A stretch of DNA of 48,372 bases from an uncultured Eubacteriales bacterium. Lineage in GTDB: Bacteria; Bacillota; Clostridia; Lachnospirales; Lachnospiraceae. The stretch covers positions 1-48,372 of the forward strand of contig ONKP01000018.1 of the NCBI GenBank assembly GCA_900318405.1, in the 5' to 3' direction. Positions 29,457-38,491 of this stretch are shown piece after piece; the first letter of the stretch is position 1; every line of letters begins with the position of its first letter. The position numbers were made by a program, and so were the translations under genes. The notes beneath the pieces are model-generated. The model saw nothing but the letters and a program-made list of their open reading frames with translations. It was not told the DNA's origin and ran no database searches.

Positions 29457-30950
29457 TCAGCCTCCGAAATAGGCACTGAACATCTGACCCGCGAGCGGCG
29501 CCGCCGGGTATACACCGTTGCCGCCGCCCTCAACGAGCACGCAGACCACGATATCGTTATTGCCGGTATTCGACCAGCCGACAAACCAGGAATGTGCGGT
29601 GTCGGCTGATACATCTCCGTACTCCGCGGTTCCCGTTTTTCCGATAATGTTATAGGGCAGGGATGAAAGTTCACTGGCCGTTCCGTACGTCGTGACACCC
29701 TGCATGACAGAAGCCAGCGCAGATGCTTCATCTGACGTCATGACCTGACCATAGGATTTCGAACCCGATCCGCTCACCTGCAGACCGTCTGCGCTCATGA
29801 CACGGGATACAAAATTCGGCAGCATCATATTGCCGCCATTGGCGATCGCATCCGCGATCATGCACATCTGCATCGGCGACGCCTTCGTGTCTCCCTGACC
29901 GATCGCCGTCTGCATATACAGAGCCGTCGGTGAATCCGCGGTCAGGCTGAATGTACTCTCGGAGCAAGGCAGGAGCACATTCATCTCCTGATTGAATCCC
30001 AGAGACTCCGCCGTCTCCCGGAGGATTTCCGGATCGATCATGTTGACAGCCATATAGGCGAAAGCGCAGTTGCAGGAATTGGCCATGGCATCCTTGAAAT
30101 CCTCCTGCCCATGCTGCTCATATCCCGCGCAATGGATCGTAAAACCGGATTCCTCATAGGAACCTGTGCAGTTATAGTGAAAATTATCGAACGTCCCGTA
30201 CTGTCGGTAATAAGCAAGCGCCGTGACCATCTTGAATGTCGATCCCGGAGGATAGAGTCCCTGCATGGCACGGTTCATGAAGACACCGTTATCGCTGGAA
30301 ACCAGTGTATCCCAGTTTTCCTCTACCGTATTGGCATCGAAGCTCGGATTGCTCCAGTCGACGAGCACATCACCGGTATCCTCATCCATGACAAAGACAG
30401 CGCCCTGCATATTGCCGAGGAGATTCTGCGCCTCCTGCTGCAGCGACGGATTGAGTGTTGTCACCAGTGAATCGCCCTGTTTTTTTTCTTCCTGCAGATC
30501 ATTCTGCACCTGCGTCACGATATTGGCATGGGAAGTCGTCAGCACACTGTTCTGTGCCAGTTCCAGCCCACTTCCGCCGTACACCTCGTAGCCGACAGTA
30601 TGGGCAAAAAGGCTGTTGTACGGATACTGACGCGTCTCATTGCCGTCCGCATCCGTCACGGTATCCGCCAGCACGGTTGTGCCGTCTGAAGCGAGAATCG
30701 GTCCTCTTGTCACCTGGGCCTCCGCCTCCTGCTGCCGCATATTGTAGGAATTATTGCTGTATTTGTCCTTCTCATTCAGCTGAAAATAGACAATATACGC
30801 GATCAGGGAGACAAAAAGGATAATACTGAACCAGGATACGATCCTGTATGGTCTCGTCGCGGTCCTGCGTGAAACCTTATTTTCCTGATCCGTGTTTTCG
30901 GAGGGCGAGGTCTTCTCTTGCCTGTTTTTCGATTTTTTCTGATAGGTCAT
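29457..30950 (-). CDS. Class B penicillin-binding protein (transpeptidase)
   Basis: The protein cross-links peptidoglycan outside the membrane. A cytoplasmic basic start and one membrane helix (IVSWFSIILFVSLIAYIVYF, about 34-53) lead to the transpeptidase domain: SxxK in PPGSTFKMV (about 234), SxN in NSCNCAF (about 291) and KTG in KTGTAEYG (about 435). At 497 residues it lacks the long dimerisation domain of PBP2/FtsI, and resembles the short PbpA type of Actinobacteria, whose gene also sits beside a rodA-like gene. The ATG at 30950 has GGGAGA upstream and overlaps the FtsW/RodA gene by 74 bases, so the two are likely coupled partners. Confidence 0.93.
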   Translation of the reverse strand: MTYQKKSKNRQEKTSPSENTDQENKVSRRTATRPYRIVSWFSIILFVSLIAYIVYFQLNEKDKYSNNSYNMRQQEAEAQVTRGPILASDGTTVLADTVTDADGNETRQYPYNSLFAHTVGYEVYGGSGLELAQNSVLTTSHANIVTQVQNDLQEEKKQGDSLVTTLNPSLQQEAQNLLGNMQGAVFVMDEDTGDVLVDWSNPSFDANTVEENWDTLVSSDNGVFMNRAMQGLYPPGSTFKMVTALAYYRQYGTFDNFHYNCTGSYEESGFTIHCAGYEQHGQEDFKDAMANSCNCAFAYMAVNMIDPEILRETAESLGFNQEMNVLLPCSESTFSLTADSPTALYMQTAIGQGDTKASPMQMCMIADAIANGGNMMLPNFVSRVMSADGLQVSGSGSKSYGQVMTSDEASALASVMQGVTTYGTASELSSLPYNIIGKTGTAEYGDVSADTAHSWFVGWSNTGNNDIVVCVLVEGGGNGVYPAAPLAGQMFSAYFGG

Positions 30951-32541
30951 CGCTTTCTCCCGACTGATTTGCTACATCCTGCATATATGCGTCCTGCTGT
31001 GTTCTGTCACGGCTCAGATCATAGGTATTGCGCACAGGTTTCTTTCTGCGGTCGCGGCCGTTCACGTTCTGCCGGAGATCATCCGCAGCTCCTGCGCCAT
31101 ATGCCCTGCCGTTCTGTGCTCCGTAGCTGTCCTGCGGACCATAGCCGTTCTGCGGTCCGTAACCGTTCTGCGGTCCATAGCCCATCTGTGCCTCACGGGC
31201 ACGCCTTTCCTCTTCTCTTCTCCTTCTTCTGATCTCTTCATCCTCATCATGCCGGATCATATACAGCCCCTGGATGATGGAGATCATAATGATGGTACAG
31301 ACAAGCGAACTTCCGCCGTAACTGATGAGAGGCAGCGTGATGCCGGTCATGGGGATGAATTTGGTCGTACCGCCGACTGTCAGAAATACCTGAAACATGT
31401 ATTCGGTACCGAGACCCATAGCGACGAGCTTGTAGAACGTACGGTCAAGCCGGAACGCGATGTTGACGATCAACAGATACATACCCATGCAGAGGATGAT
31501 CAGACAGATGCCGAACAGGATGCCGAACTCCTCACAGATTGCCGCAAACGTGAAGTCCTCAAAGGCAAGCGGTATCATGTCCGGGTGTCCCTGACAGAGT
31601 CCTGTTCCGAACCAGCCACCCGCACAGATGCCGAAGAGAGCCTGCGCCAGCTGATATCCGTTCCCCTGGTAATCGGAAAGCGGATCCTTCCATATCTCCA
31701 CGCGGACGCGGATATGATCGAACATGCGATAGCCGATCACAGATGCCCCCGCCATTCCGCCTACGCCGAGGGCAGCATACGCCGGCTGTCTCGTCGCTAC
31801 GAATACCATGACGATCCATGCGACAAAATAAATGAGTGCCGCACCCAGGTCTGCAGATAATGCGAGGATTCCCACATGAATGGCAGCCACGATCGTTACG
31901 ATGACAACACGCCGGAAGTCATGTCTCTCCTGCAGCATGCCGGCGACAAAAAGCACGAAGGTGATCTTGACAAATTCCGAAAAAGCGAAGGTTACGCCGC
32001 CGATCGAAACTGACAGATTCGCGCCGCCGGATATCCGTCCGAAAAGAAGGACGACGCCCAGCAGGCACACACCGACAATGGCATAAAGCCATGTCAGCTT
32101 TGACACCCATCGCACACGTCTGATGAACACCGGTATGATGAAGCATATCATCGTGGATCCGGCAGCGATGATAAACTGTTTTCTGGCCGTATCCATATCC
32201 AGTCTCGACTGAATAACCATGCCGATGGAAAGCATCATGCACATGGTGTTCAGAAGAATCAGCGACGCCCTGCGGTAAATGATCCTGTAAAGGACCTGAA
32301 CGACCAGCAGATACAGCAGCATGCAGACAAGCATCACGAACATCAGGGGATCCATGGTGTTCAGGAACATCACGCCATAGCAGACGATGTTCAGCAGGAC
32401 CATAAGTCCGATCTGCTTCCGCATGATCCGCCGTCTGGATTCCTCACTCTGTCTGCGGAGCACCATGAAAGTCTCCACTGTAAACAGCACCATGAGGATG
32501 AGCAGCACATATTTAGCTATCTGAGATACAACTGCAGCCAT
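30877..32541 (-). CDS. FtsW/RodA/SpoVE-type glycosyltransferase
   Basis: SEDS proteins polymerise lipid II into glycan strands. About ten to twelve membrane helices fill residues 1-440, with the family blocks GADLGAALIYFVAW-like (seen as LSADLGAALIYFVAWIVM), WKDPLSDYQGNGYQLAQALFGI, FAAICEEFGILFGICLIIL and the closing IPMTGITLPLISYGGSSLV. The C-terminal 110 residues are a charged cytoplasmic tail with the repeats GYGPQN (31111-31191) that the core family lacks. Which of FtsW, RodA or SpoVE it serves as is not decidable; pairing with a short class B PBP favours RodA-like. AAGGA lies before the ATG. Confidence 0.94.
   Translation of the reverse strand: MAAVVSQIAKYVLLILMVLFTVETFMVLRRQSEESRRRIMRKQIGLMVLLNIVCYGVMFLNTMDPLMFVMLVCMLLYLLVVQVLYRIIYRRASLILLNTMCMMLSIGMVIQSRLDMDTARKQFIIAAGSTMICFIIPVFIRRVRWVSKLTWLYAIVGVCLLGVVLLFGRISGGANLSVSIGGVTFAFSEFVKITFVLFVAGMLQERHDFRRVVIVTIVAAIHVGILALSADLGAALIYFVAWIVMVFVATRQPAYAALGVGGMAGASVIGYRMFDHIRVRVEIWKDPLSDYQGNGYQLAQALFGICAGGWFGTGLCQGHPDMIPLAFEDFTFAAICEEFGILFGICLIILCMGMYLLIVNIAFRLDRTFYKLVAMGLGTEYMFQVFLTVGGTTKFIPMTGITLPLISYGGSSLVCTIIMISIIQGLYMIRHDEDEEIRRRRREEERRAREAQMGYGPQNGYGPQNGYGPQDSYGAQNGRAYGAGAADDLRQNVNGRDRRKKPVRNTYDLSRDRTQQDAYMQDVANQSGESDDLSEKIEKQAREDLALRKHGSGK
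31111..31191 (-). repeat. 18-bp tandem repeat x4 in the FtsW/RodA C-terminal tail
   Basis: On the plus strand ccgttctgcggtccRtaR recurs with an 18-base period, encoding GYGPQN, GYGPQN, GYGPQD and SYGAQN. It lies in the cytoplasmic tail after the last membrane helix. Confidence 0.9.
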
Positions 32542-32602
32542 AAGCTTCGGTTTTTTCCTTCCTCAGTAATCAACAGAATACAGATGCCTCCACCCGCTCT
32601 GC

Positions 32603-34864
32603 TTATTCGACCCCGCGGCGGAAATGTCCGCGCGTTGTCTCCGGCATGCGGAAATCTGTCACATCTTCAAATCCTTCAAACAGATGAAGAAACAGGCCGG
32701 CGATATTTCTGACTTCCTCACCGCTTTCCACGGTAAACATGACACGCACAGATGCCGGGCGAAGACGTCTCACCGCCTCCACCTCTGTATGAAGACTCGC
32801 GGGTATACTGTTATAGATGATATTGAAACAGGAATCGCACACGCATTCGACAGGGAAAGAGGCCCCTCTGCGGTCTGTCATCGAAAGACGCGCATGACGA
32901 TGATCACAGCCGTCCAGTGTTTTTTTCAGGCAGTGCGTACTGATCATCATGGGCGTCCGTCCGTAGACGATCAGTTCTGTCGATCCGCCTCTCCTGTCTT
33001 TCAGTTCTCCCGCGTTCAGTTCCCACGGCGCCGTAAAACGCATAACACCGCTGCGCATGAGAAAACGCACGGCACGCGAATTCATCGTGTAAAGTCCGGC
33101 GTCAGCGACTGCCAGACCGGACATGCCCATGGAACAGAGCAGACCGTATTCCTCGAGATTCTTTACGAGGATACCGTCCTCATCCGACCCACTGCGATAC
33201 CTGTCATAGGAAGCACAGGCACGGCGAATTCTGTCTTCGTCCGAATGTCTCATAACAAAGGGAAGCTCCAGCCGGATATTTTTTCCGGCAGCATCCGCCA
33301 GATCCGTATCCGTCAGATAGCTCTGCAGATACAGCCTGTCTGCTCCCCGGACCTCTGACAGTGCCGCAAGCTGTTCCTTCGTCCTGCAGGAAAACCACAC
33401 CGGGATATATTCGTCATGATAACCGGATATCACCTGTCTCTGTTCAGTATCAGTGTCCGGCTGGCTGTCGGACGGCCTTTTCCTTGCAAAAAGTTCATCG
33501 ATCTGTTCTGACAGTCCCCGGAATGCCTCCCGCCGCAGCTCATTCAGCATTTTTACCGGCACGAACAGATCATCTGTCATATGGATATCCAGTGACAGAA
33601 AGAAAAATTCACTGCCGCCCGTCCGGTCAATCTGTTTTCTCACACGCTCTTCGGTCACCGGACATTTTTCCGCCTTCTGCACACCGCTCATGCGGCAGCT
33701 GTACGAAGCATGGCGACCGTCTCTGTCTTCCCATGTGCAGTTGAGAACGGCCTCTCCGGAATCCTCTGAGAGAGTAAGATCGCCACGGATGCCGGCCTGC
33801 AGTTTTGCCAGTGCTTCCTGACTCTGTATAACCGAGCGCATCTGCTCCGTGAGGTCCTGCGCACGTTTCTGTCGTACATCATTCAGTTTTTCATTGTGTA
33901 AAGCCACCATGGAGCGGCCGTTATGTTCAAGGAAACATCCGCAGCTGAAACCGTCGCGGTTAAACAGATCCCAGAGCATCTGATGATCCTCCGGGGATAC
34001 CTGATAGGACGATGTATGGCCGGAAGCCATTAGTTCCTGCGCCAGGTCCAGATATTTTCTGTACACGGAAACAACGCCATAGGTATAGGCAGGCTTTTTC
34101 ATCCGGCCTTCGATCTTAAAGGAAATAATACCGGCCTTCAGCATGTCCGGCAGGATATCGACAGCACACATATCCTTCAGATTGAGCGGATATCGTTCAT
34201 CCGGGCAGTTCAGTCTGCGTTTTTCCTGATACACATCAAAGGGCAGACGGCAGACGCCCGCACATCTTCCCCTGTTTCCGCTTCTTCCGCCGATCATACT
34301 GCTCATGAGGCACTGCCCCGAGTAGCTGTAGCACATGGCACCGTGAACAAAAGCCTCGATCTCCATATGCGTCTGATCATAGATTTCGCGGATTTCCCGC
34401 AGGCTGAGTTCTCTGGCGGGCACGACGCGGACAAGTCCTTCCTTCCGAAGAAAAGATGCACCAAGAGGTCCCGTCACGGTCATCTGCGTACTGGCGTGCA
34501 GCGGAAGGTCCGGCCATAGATCGCGAAGCATACTTATGGCACCGAAATCCTGAATGATGACGCCATCCAGTCCGCTCTCCACATACGGCCGGATCCAGGA
34601 TGCCAGATCCCTCTCCAGTTCATCTTCCTTCATGAGCGTATTGACCGTGAGATAAAGTTTTCTTCCCAGTCTGTGTGCCAGGCGAATAGCACCGACCAGT
34701 TCTTTTCTTCCCGGATTGTCGGCATACGCTCTCGCTCCGAACCTGTCGCCGCCGATATAAACAGCATCTGCGCCCGCCTCAAAGGCAGCCCGCATGGCTT
34801 CTGTGGATCCGGCAGGCGCGAGAAGCTCAGCGTCTTCCTTCAAGCTGATTTCTGAGTTTTTCAT
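32603..34864 (-). CDS. Peptidase U32 family protein (with DUF3656-like region)
   Basis: The N-terminal half is a U32 domain: ELLAPAGSTEAMRAAFEAGADAVYIGG, then the signature EAFVHGAMCYSYSGQCLMSS and GNRGRCAGVCRLPF with its cysteines. Members include collagenase-like proteins and the RNA-modifying RlhA/TrhP group that need iron-sulphur clusters, so a tRNA or rRNA hydroxylation role is possible. The central region (about 370-490) fits DUF3656. The C-terminal third repeats a barrel-like pattern and ends with CVCDSCFNIIYNS. Length 753 is usual for this subtype. The ATG overlaps the zapA end by 38 bases and has a weak ribosome binding site, implying coupling. Confidence 0.9.
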   Translation of the reverse strand: MKNSEISLKEDAELLAPAGSTEAMRAAFEAGADAVYIGGDRFGARAYADNPGRKELVGAIRLAHRLGRKLYLTVNTLMKEDELERDLASWIRPYVESGLDGVIIQDFGAISMLRDLWPDLPLHASTQMTVTGPLGASFLRKEGLVRVVPARELSLREIREIYDQTHMEIEAFVHGAMCYSYSGQCLMSSMIGGRSGNRGRCAGVCRLPFDVYQEKRRLNCPDERYPLNLKDMCAVDILPDMLKAGIISFKIEGRMKKPAYTYGVVSVYRKYLDLAQELMASGHTSSYQVSPEDHQMLWDLFNRDGFSCGCFLEHNGRSMVALHNEKLNDVRQKRAQDLTEQMRSVIQSQEALAKLQAGIRGDLTLSEDSGEAVLNCTWEDRDGRHASYSCRMSGVQKAEKCPVTEERVRKQIDRTGGSEFFFLSLDIHMTDDLFVPVKMLNELRREAFRGLSEQIDELFARKRPSDSQPDTDTEQRQVISGYHDEYIPVWFSCRTKEQLAALSEVRGADRLYLQSYLTDTDLADAAGKNIRLELPFVMRHSDEDRIRRACASYDRYRSGSDEDGILVKNLEEYGLLCSMGMSGLAVADAGLYTMNSRAVRFLMRSGVMRFTAPWELNAGELKDRRGGSTELIVYGRTPMMISTHCLKKTLDGCDHRHARLSMTDRRGASFPVECVCDSCFNIIYNSIPASLHTEVEAVRRLRPASVRVMFTVESGEEVRNIAGLFLHLFEGFEDVTDFRMPETTRGHFRRGVE

Positions 34865-35189
34865 TTTCTTTTTTCAGTCTCTCAACTTCCATCTGGGCAG
34901 CGATCAGGTCATGTTTGACATCATATGCACTCTGATCCCTGTTCTCAATATCCTGCTCCATGGCATCCGCCTGTTCCTTCGCCTTGAAATAATCGTCGGC
35001 GATGTTCAGTGAGAGCAGGGTGGATTTCATATCCTGCGTGAGATGGCCGTATCCTCTGGACGCTGCCAGTTCGCTGATCTTGTTATTCAGATAAAAAGCC
35101 ACTCTCTGCAGATATTCCTCGCTCTCATAGCCGCTGAGGGTGACTGCCTTTCCGTCAATCAGAACTTTCACTGCATGTTTCTCTGCCAT
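34827..35189 (-). CDS. zapA: Cell division protein ZapA
   Basis: ZapA binds FtsZ and bundles its filaments at the Z-ring. The N-terminal globular part (KHAVKVLIDGKAVTLSGYESEEYLQRVAFYLNNKI, given in parts) with LLSLNIADDYFKAKEQAD is typical. A long coiled coil follows (NRDQSAYDVKHDLIAAQMEV, LKKENEKLRNQLEG). Length 120 is slightly above average. AAGGAG stands before the ATG. Its position before a U32 peptidase gene is common in Firmicutes and supports the call. Confidence 0.92.
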   Translation of the reverse strand: MAEKHAVKVLIDGKAVTLSGYESEEYLQRVAFYLNNKISELAASRGYGHLTQDMKSTLLSLNIADDYFKAKEQADAMEQDIENRDQSAYDVKHDLIAAQMEVERLKKENEKLRNQLEGRR

Positions 35190-35248
35190 GATGTTCTCCT
35201 TCTACTGTGTTTTTTCATCCATGGATTGGTGCGCACATAGCACACCTG

Positions 35249-36262
35249 TCAGTTTCCCTCAGCGGACGACGGCATCGGAATGCCCATATGACTGTAGGCT
35301 CTGGCAGTCGCCACCCGTCCGCCGTGTGTGCGGTTGATAAATCCGTTCTTGATCAGATACGGCTCGATGACATCCATGATCGTTCCCGCATCCTCTCCTA
35401 CAGCCGCCGCCAGGGTATCCAGTCCTACGGGGCCGCCGTCAAATTTCTGAATGATTGTGCGCAGGATCATCCTGTCCGTCTGATCAAGTCCGGACGTATC
35501 GATCTCCAGAAAATCAAGAGCCATCCGGGCTACATCCGCCGTGATCCTGCCATTATACTGCACCATGGCAAAATCGCGAACTCTCTTCAGAAGCCGGTTG
35601 GCGATTCTGGGCGTACCTCTCGATCGCCGCGCGATCTCGTCAGCCCCCTGATCATCGATTCTGACTTCCAGAATATCCGCCGAGTGCAGAATGATCTCCG
35701 AGAGTTCTTCTACGGAATAAAATTCCAGGTGCTCGACCACGCCAAACCTGTCGCGAAGCGGAGCCGTGAGCAGTCCCGCTCTTGTCGTCGCTCCCACGAG
35801 CGTAAATTTTGGCAGTTCAAGTCGAATGGATCTGGCTGACGAACCCTTCCCGATCATAATATCAATCGCATAGTCCTCCATGGCCGGGTAAAGCACTTCC
35901 TCCACCTGCCGGTTCAGCCTGTGGATCTCATCCACAAAGAGCACATCGCCCTCCTGCAGACCGTTCAGGATCGCCGCCATATCTCCCGGCTTCTCAATGG
36001 CCGGACCGGAGGTGATCTTCATATGTGTTCCCATCTCGTTGGCAATGATACCTGCCAGCGTTGTTTTCCCAAGCCCCGGAGGGCCGTAGAAAAGCACATG
36101 ATCCAGCACATCGCCGCGCTGCTTTGCGGCTTCTATGTAAACGCGCAGATTGTTTTTCGCGCGTTCCTGCCCGATGTATTCATCCAGTGTACGGGGCCGG
36201 AGGCTTTTCTCCACCGGTTCGTCTTCTTTTGTAACCTCTGTCTGTATTATCCTTTTTTCCAT
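35249..36262 (-). CDS. ruvB: Holliday junction branch migration helicase RuvB
   Basis: RuvB is the AAA+ motor that drives branch migration with RuvA. Walker A is [16 protein letters not shown] (about residues 59-74), Walker B VDEIHRL (about 111), and [18 protein letters not shown] holds sensor residues. The C-terminal winged helix includes [28 protein letters not shown]. Length 337 is normal. The start [10 protein letters not shown] is conserved in the family, but no good ribosome binding site is seen within 15 bases. It follows ruvA by 44 bases. Confidence 0.98.
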   Translation of the reverse strand: MEKRIIQTEVTKEDEPVEKSLRPRTLDEYIGQERAKNNLRVYIEAAKQRGDVLDHVLFYGPPGLGKTTLAGIIANEMGTHMKITSGPAIEKPGDMAAILNGLQEGDVLFVDEIHRLNRQVEEVLYPAMEDYAIDIMIGKGSSARSIRLELPKFTLVGATTRAGLLTAPLRDRFGVVEHLEFYSVEELSEIILHSADILEVRIDDQGADEIARRSRGTPRIANRLLKRVRDFAMVQYNGRITADVARMALDFLEIDTSGLDQTDRMILRTIIQKFDGGPVGLDTLAAAVGEDAGTIMDVIEPYLIKNGFINRTHGGRVATARAYSHMGIPMPSSAEGN

Positions 36263-36306
36263 ATCTGATCAAAGCGTTAATAGCTCAGCAAACCCGTTTT
36301 ACAGGT

Positions 36307-36921
36307 TTACAGACTCAAATGTCTCAATGCCGCCTTCAGCACAGCCTCTGTGTCCATTTCAGGACTGATATCCGCTTTCTTTACCGCCTGCAGCGCCTCC
36401 GTTCCGGAGTAGCCAAGAGCGATGAGCGCCTGAACGGCGTCGTCAGCCGCGGATCCCTCACCGGCAGACACGCTGCTGTTCTGCTGCACATGCGCCAGTT
36501 TCTTTTCAAACGCATCATCCAGAGCAAACTTGTCCTTCAGCTCAAGAACGATCTTCTGCGCTGTCTTCTTTCCGATACCCGGTGCTTTTGCGATCGCCGC
36601 GGCGTCATCTGCCAGCACAGCAAAGCGCAGGTTATCACTGCCGAGCGCTCCCAGCACACCAAGCGCCCCTTTGGGACCGATGCCGCTGACATTCAGCAGC
36701 ATGCGGAATACTTCCAGATCATCCCTGGTAAAAAAGCCGTACAGGCCAATGGCATTCTCCGAAACCGACAGATAGGTGTACAGTTTCACTTCATCGCCCT
36801 GGTGTATGTTTCCGTCGAGCAGACTGCCCGGCACATAGATCTGCCAGCCCATGCCGTTATTGTCTATGATGAGGCTGTCCTCCATGATCTCATCGACAGT
36901 GCCTCTGATAAAACCGATCAT
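36307..36921 (-). CDS. ruvA: Holliday junction branch migration protein RuvA
   Basis: RuvA forms the tetramer that holds the junction for RuvB. Domain I (MIGFIRGTVDEIMEDSLIID), the helix-hairpin-helix domain (FRMLLNVSGIGPKGALGVLG and APGIGKKTAQKIVLELKDK) and the C-terminal RuvB-binding domain (DAVQALIALGYSGTEALQAVKK) are all present. Length 204 is normal. AGGAG lies before the ATG. It heads ruvAB with a probable promoter at about 36959. I see no typical Gram-positive LexA site. Confidence 0.98.
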   Translation of the reverse strand: MIGFIRGTVDEIMEDSLIIDNNGMGWQIYVPGSLLDGNIHQGDEVKLYTYLSVSENAIGLYGFFTRDDLEVFRMLLNVSGIGPKGALGVLGALGSDNLRFAVLADDAAAIAKAPGIGKKTAQKIVLELKDKFALDDAFEKKLAHVQQNSSVSAGEGSAADDAVQALIALGYSGTEALQAVKKADISPEMDTEAVLKAALRHLSL

Positions 36922-36958
36922 CCACTATACTCCTGTCCGTTTTTACATATTCTTTAAC

Positions 36959-36967
36959 ATCATACCA
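36959..36967 (-). promoter_or_regulatory. Extended -10 promoter of ruvAB
   Basis: The minus strand reads TGGTATGAT, an extended -10, 37 bases upstream of the ruvA ATG. No good -35 lies 17 bases further, as is allowed for extended -10 promoters. Confidence 0.5.
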
Positions 36968-37092
36968 CGTTCGGAATCTCTGTGCTATAGTAACAGAGTC
37001 AGGCGACTGTCTGCGGACAGTTGCGGTGTGAAAGCATCTGTATCTCTTCATATTCTGGCTTAAATATTTTTCACAGAAAGGTAATCTGACAT

Positions 37093-38355
37093 ATGCTGGA
37101 AACTAACGAACCGCTGAACAGCAGGGCTGCAGCCGTTCTTGACGAATGGTTTGCTGACGGGAACGCTGTTCTTTTCGATATAGAGACAACCGGACTTTCT
37201 CACAGAAGAACGCAGCTGTACCTGATCGGCGCCATCGCCAGGGAAAACGGGCTCTGGACACTGCGCCAGTGGTTTCTGGACGATGCAAAGGAAGAAAAAG
37301 AGCTGCTCATTGCTTTTTCAGCCTATATCCGACAATTCTCCGGAACTTCATCCGATCCGCCGCTCCTCGTGCACTTCAACGGAGATACTTTCGATATTCC
37401 CTATGTACACAGTAAATGCGACTGCTATGGCCTGCCGGACCCTTTTGACGGCATGATCAGTCTTGACCTGTACCGGAAGCTCCGGCCGTACCGTCATCTG
37501 TTCGGGCTCGAAAAAATGCGTCAGAAGGACCTGGAACAATACCTGGGCATCGGCAGAGAAGACAGCATGGACGGCGGTGAGCTGATCCGCGTCTATCAGT
37601 CATTTCTTCGCACGAAGGACGGCGAAGCTCTTCGTCTGCTGCTCCTTCACAACCATGATGATGTGACCGGTATGGCAGAACTCGTGTCGGCACTTGCCAT
37701 CGCCGATTTCTTTTCATCCCCGGCCTCATGCAGCAAGCCTGTTGTCGACGGCGATTCCCTTGTATTCACCGTTTGTTCCCATCATGCACTGCCGGATCAT
37801 TTTCTGCAGCAGGCACTGCCTCTGAAGGTTCTCATGGGCAGGCCCTCGTCATCTGCAATGACACGCGCCGCCCTGCCGGCAGCTGATCCGGTTTCAATTA
37901 CTCTGAAGTGGCAGCCTTTAGAATCCGACGGGCAGAAAAGCGATGCGTTACACTCCTCCGAATCCGACCTGCAAAACAATGATGCGTTGCAGCCCTCCGA
38001 ATCCAACCTGCAAAAAAATGATACGCTGCAACTGTCAGTTCCGTTATTCCGGGGTACATTGCTTCACTTTTTCCCGGATTACAGGAACTACTGGTATTTC
38101 CCTGCACAGGACGGTGTGATCCACAAAGATCTCGCCATCTACGCAGATGCCGGGCACAGAGAAAAAGCCCGTCCGGAGAACTGCTATCAGCGCGTAACCA
38201 GCGTATTCTGTCCTCAACCGGAAGAAATCTACACACCCGTTTGCTGCCGTTCCTACAAATCATTTCCCTCCTGGTTTGTTTATTCAGAAGATGTTTTCAA
38301 GGACGAAGTTAAACGCCTCTCTTACATTCACTCACTGCTGCAGCAGATACTGTAG
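37093..38355 (+). CDS. RNase H-fold exonuclease-like protein (YprB family)
   Basis: This is the only plus-strand gene. The core has the DEDD exonuclease pattern: VLFDIETTGLS (about 27-37), VHFNGDTFDIPYVHSKC, and LLLHNHDDVTGMAELV near residue 190. FGLEKMRQKDLEQYLGIGR matches the YprB/RNase_H_2 family, predicted 3'-5' exonucleases of unclear substrate. The C-terminal half (240-420) is variable, with three 13-residue repeats at 277-315, then a moderately conserved block (HFFPDYRNYWYFPAQDGVIHKD). GAAAGG lies before the ATG. It is divergent from ruvA and convergent with the S1 gene, sharing a bidirectional terminator. Confidence 0.85.
   Translation: MLETNEPLNSRAAAVLDEWFADGNAVLFDIETTGLSHRRTQLYLIGAIARENGLWTLRQWFLDDAKEEKELLIAFSAYIRQFSGTSSDPPLLVHFNGDTFDIPYVHSKCDCYGLPDPFDGMISLDLYRKLRPYRHLFGLEKMRQKDLEQYLGIGREDSMDGGELIRVYQSFLRTKDGEALRLLLLHNHDDVTGMAELVSALAIADFFSSPASCSKPVVDGDSLVFTVCSHHALPDHFLQQALPLKVLMGRPSSSAMTRAALPAADPVSITLKWQPLESDGQKSDALHSSESDLQNNDALQPSESNLQKNDTLQLSVPLFRGTLLHFFPDYRNYWYFPAQDGVIHKDLAIYADAGHREKARPENCYQRVTSVFCPQPEEIYTPVCCRSYKSFPSWFVYSEDVFKDEVKRLSYIHSLLQQIL
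37921..38037 (+). repeat. 39-bp tandem repeat x3 in the YprB-family gene
   Basis: gaatccRac recurs at 37921, 37960 and 37999, exactly 39 bases apart. Units encode ESDGQKSDALHSS, ESDLQNNDALQPS and ESNLQKNDTLQLS, in a linker. This is the same style of in-frame expansion as in the minus-strand genes. Confidence 0.93.
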
Positions 38356-38411
38356 TGGGTGGAGGCATCTGTATTCCAAAATCTTATAAACATCTTATAA
38401 ACATACTAATA

Positions 38412-38446
38412 GAAATAAAGGGCTGCCGTAATATTTACGACAGCCC
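38412..38446. terminator. Bidirectional terminator between the YprB-like and S1 genes
   Basis: GGGCTG.CGTAA / TTACG.CAGCCC forms an 11-bp stem with one mismatch. On the minus strand it is followed by TTTATTTC, ending the S1 gene. On the plus strand it is followed by CTTATCATTATT, so it may also serve the convergent gene. An 11-base direct repeat (atcttataaac x2) lies at about 38381-38402. Confidence 0.85.
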
Positions 38447-38491
38447 CTTATCATTATTCATTATGACGTCTGCATACAGACAACGACTTCA

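Noticed and set aside
36922-37000. LexA (SOS) box upstream of ruvA
   Set aside because: CGAAC occurs but the matching GTTCG half-site is not at the required distance.
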